Positions 5,552 to 6,378 of a stretch of 6,378 nucleotides of DNA are shown piece after piece; the first letter of the stretch is position 1, and each line of letters begins with the position of its first letter. The stretch is from Bdellovibrionales bacterium. Its GTDB lineage: Bacteria > Bdellovibrionota > Bdellovibrionia > Bdellovibrionales > UBA1609. A program made the position numbers and the translations under genes. Location: the NCBI GenBank assembly GCA_020435185.1, contig JAGRAA010000136.1:1-6378 (forward strand). Direction: 5' to 3'. The notes beneath the pieces are model-generated. The model was not told the origin of the DNA. It saw only the letters and a list, made by a program, of their open reading frames with translations, and made no database searches.

Positions 5552-6378
5552 ATGAGTCAGATTACTCGCGATCACAATCGATTTAAGGATATTATTCGAG
5601 GTCGCATAAAAGAAAATTTTAAAAAATATATCGTCAGTAACGATATGATGGGTAAGACGGAAAGTGAGTACGTAAAAATACCTATTCATTCGATTGAACT
5701 CCCGAGATTTAAATATGGTCCTAAAGATCAAGGGGGAGTTGGTCAAGGAAAAGGCGATAAAGGAGAAGCTGCAGAGGGAGAAGGAAGCTCTGCGGGAGAA
5801 GCGGGTAGCCAAGAGGGGCAACATTTTTTAGAGGTTGAGTTAAGCTATGATGAGCTTGCAGAAATTTTGGGTGAAGAGCTTCAGCTCCCAAAGATCGAGC
5901 CTAAAGGGAACAAGGCCATAGATGTAGAGGTGACTAAATATAAAGGTCGCGCTCCTGTAGGCCCTGAGGGTCTTCGTCATTTTAAATCGTCATACAAAGA
6001 AGCATTAAAAAGATCTATTTCAAGTGGTACCTACGATCCAGAGGACCCTATAGTAGTTCCGATTAAACCTGATTTTAGATATAAATCCTTTAAACAAGAA
6101 GTAAAGCCAAAGACAAATGCTGTAGTGGTTTATATGATGGACGTCTCGGGCTCTATGGGAGACGAACAAAAAGAAATAGTCCGGTTAGAAAGTTTTTGGA
6201 TCAATACTTGGTTAAAGAAAAACTACAAGGGATTAGAAACTCGTTTTATAATACACGATGCAGCGGCGAAAGAAGTGGATGAAAAGACATTTTTTTGCAC
6301 GAGTGAATCTGGGGGAACTTTAATTAGTTCGGCGTATAAGTTAGCGCAAAAGATTATCGTAGAAGACTATCCGTTAGA
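5552..6378 (+). CDS. yeaH: DUF444 (YeaH/YhbH) vWA-like protein, 3' end outside window
   Basis: The first 275 residues are present and the frame is still open at the window edge. The family is about 390-430 residues long, so roughly the last third is missing. An N-terminal region (1-55) with I-T-R-D-H-N-R-F-K is typical. It is followed by a Gly/Glu-rich flexible linker at about 57-90 and a conserved block with DDxFRYKSF-like KPDFRYKSF at 172-180. The MIDAS-type motif DVSGSMG is at 197-203 (Asp197, Ser199, Ser201), then RFIIHDAAAKEV at 231-242 and ESGGTLISSAY at 252-262, where Thr256 probably completes the metal site. This marks a von Willebrand A-like fold, expected to bind a divalent metal and a protein partner. 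YeaH and PrkA are encoded together in many bacteria and seem to act as a pair, like other AAA+/vWA systems; the molecular role is unsettled. In E. coli they are linked to sustained nitrogen starvation and acid or stationary stress. Confidence 0.94.
   Translation, partial: MSQITRDHNRFKDIIRGRIKENFKKYIVSNDMMGKTESEYVKIPIHSIELPRFKYGPKDQGGVGQGKGDKGEAAEGEGSSAGEAGSQEGQHFLEVELSYDELAEILGEELQLPKIEPKGNKAIDVEVTKYKGRAPVGPEGLRHFKSSYKEALKRSISSGTYDPEDPIVVPIKPDFRYKSFKQEVKPKTNAVVVYMMDVSGSMGDEQKEIVRLESFWINTWLKKNYKGLETRFIIHDAAAKEVDEKTFFCTSESGGTLISSAYKLAQKIIVEDYPL

Noticed and set aside
5729..5821. Gly/Glu-rich stretch in yeaH as a repeat or insertion
   Set aside because: A flexible Gly-rich linker at this place is normal in DUF444 proteins and has no exact repeat unit.
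5537..5824. Minus-strand open frame of 95 codons opposite the start of yeaH
   Set aside because: The + strand frame carries clear DUF444 signatures. The antisense product is Ser/Phe/Arg-rich low-quality sequence.

Overview
The window looks like a chromosomal segment of a low-GC Gram-negative bacterium. The best guess is a Bdellovibrio-like lineage (Bdellovibrionota, formerly delta-proteobacteria). This is inferred from the mix of genes: lipoprotein signal peptides, a TPR lipoprotein next to a LolB-like lipoprotein, and a PrkA of about 690 residues next to a DUF444 protein. All real genes are on the + strand. No tRNA, rRNA, CRISPR array, insertion sequence or phage gene was seen.

Positions 1-3097 are a probable cell-envelope operon. 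The first gene (72-572) is a single-pass membrane protein whose outer domain resembles the C-terminal half of the major type II secretion pseudopilin GspG, but it lacks a prepilin peptidase site. The second (649-2493) is an outer-membrane lipoprotein with about 15 tetratricopeptide repeats. The third, overlapping the end of the second and ending at 3097, is a LolA/LolB-fold lipoprotein. It has a clear lipobox but no ordinary start codon at a sensible distance from it.

Positions 3098-3461 are a 364-base intergenic region that is unusually structured. It holds a perfect TATAAT box about 310 bases before prkA and a perfect 11-base inverted repeat whose arms are 102 bases apart. A second long-range pairing crosses the first. 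A 17-codon hydrophobic mini-ORF has its Shine-Dalgarno sequence and the first base of its start codon inside the left arm. A separate sigma-70-like promoter lies just before prkA. This region is the strongest candidate for something undescribed.

Positions 3462-6378 hold prkA (a complete AAA+ ATPase/serine-kinase-like protein) and the first 275 codons of a yeaH/yhbH (DUF444) gene, which runs off the window. These two families are widely found together, often followed by spoVR/ycgB, as a stress, stationary-phase or sporulation-associated module. The 11-base gap and a Shine-Dalgarno overlapping the prkA stop codon point to co-translation from one mRNA.
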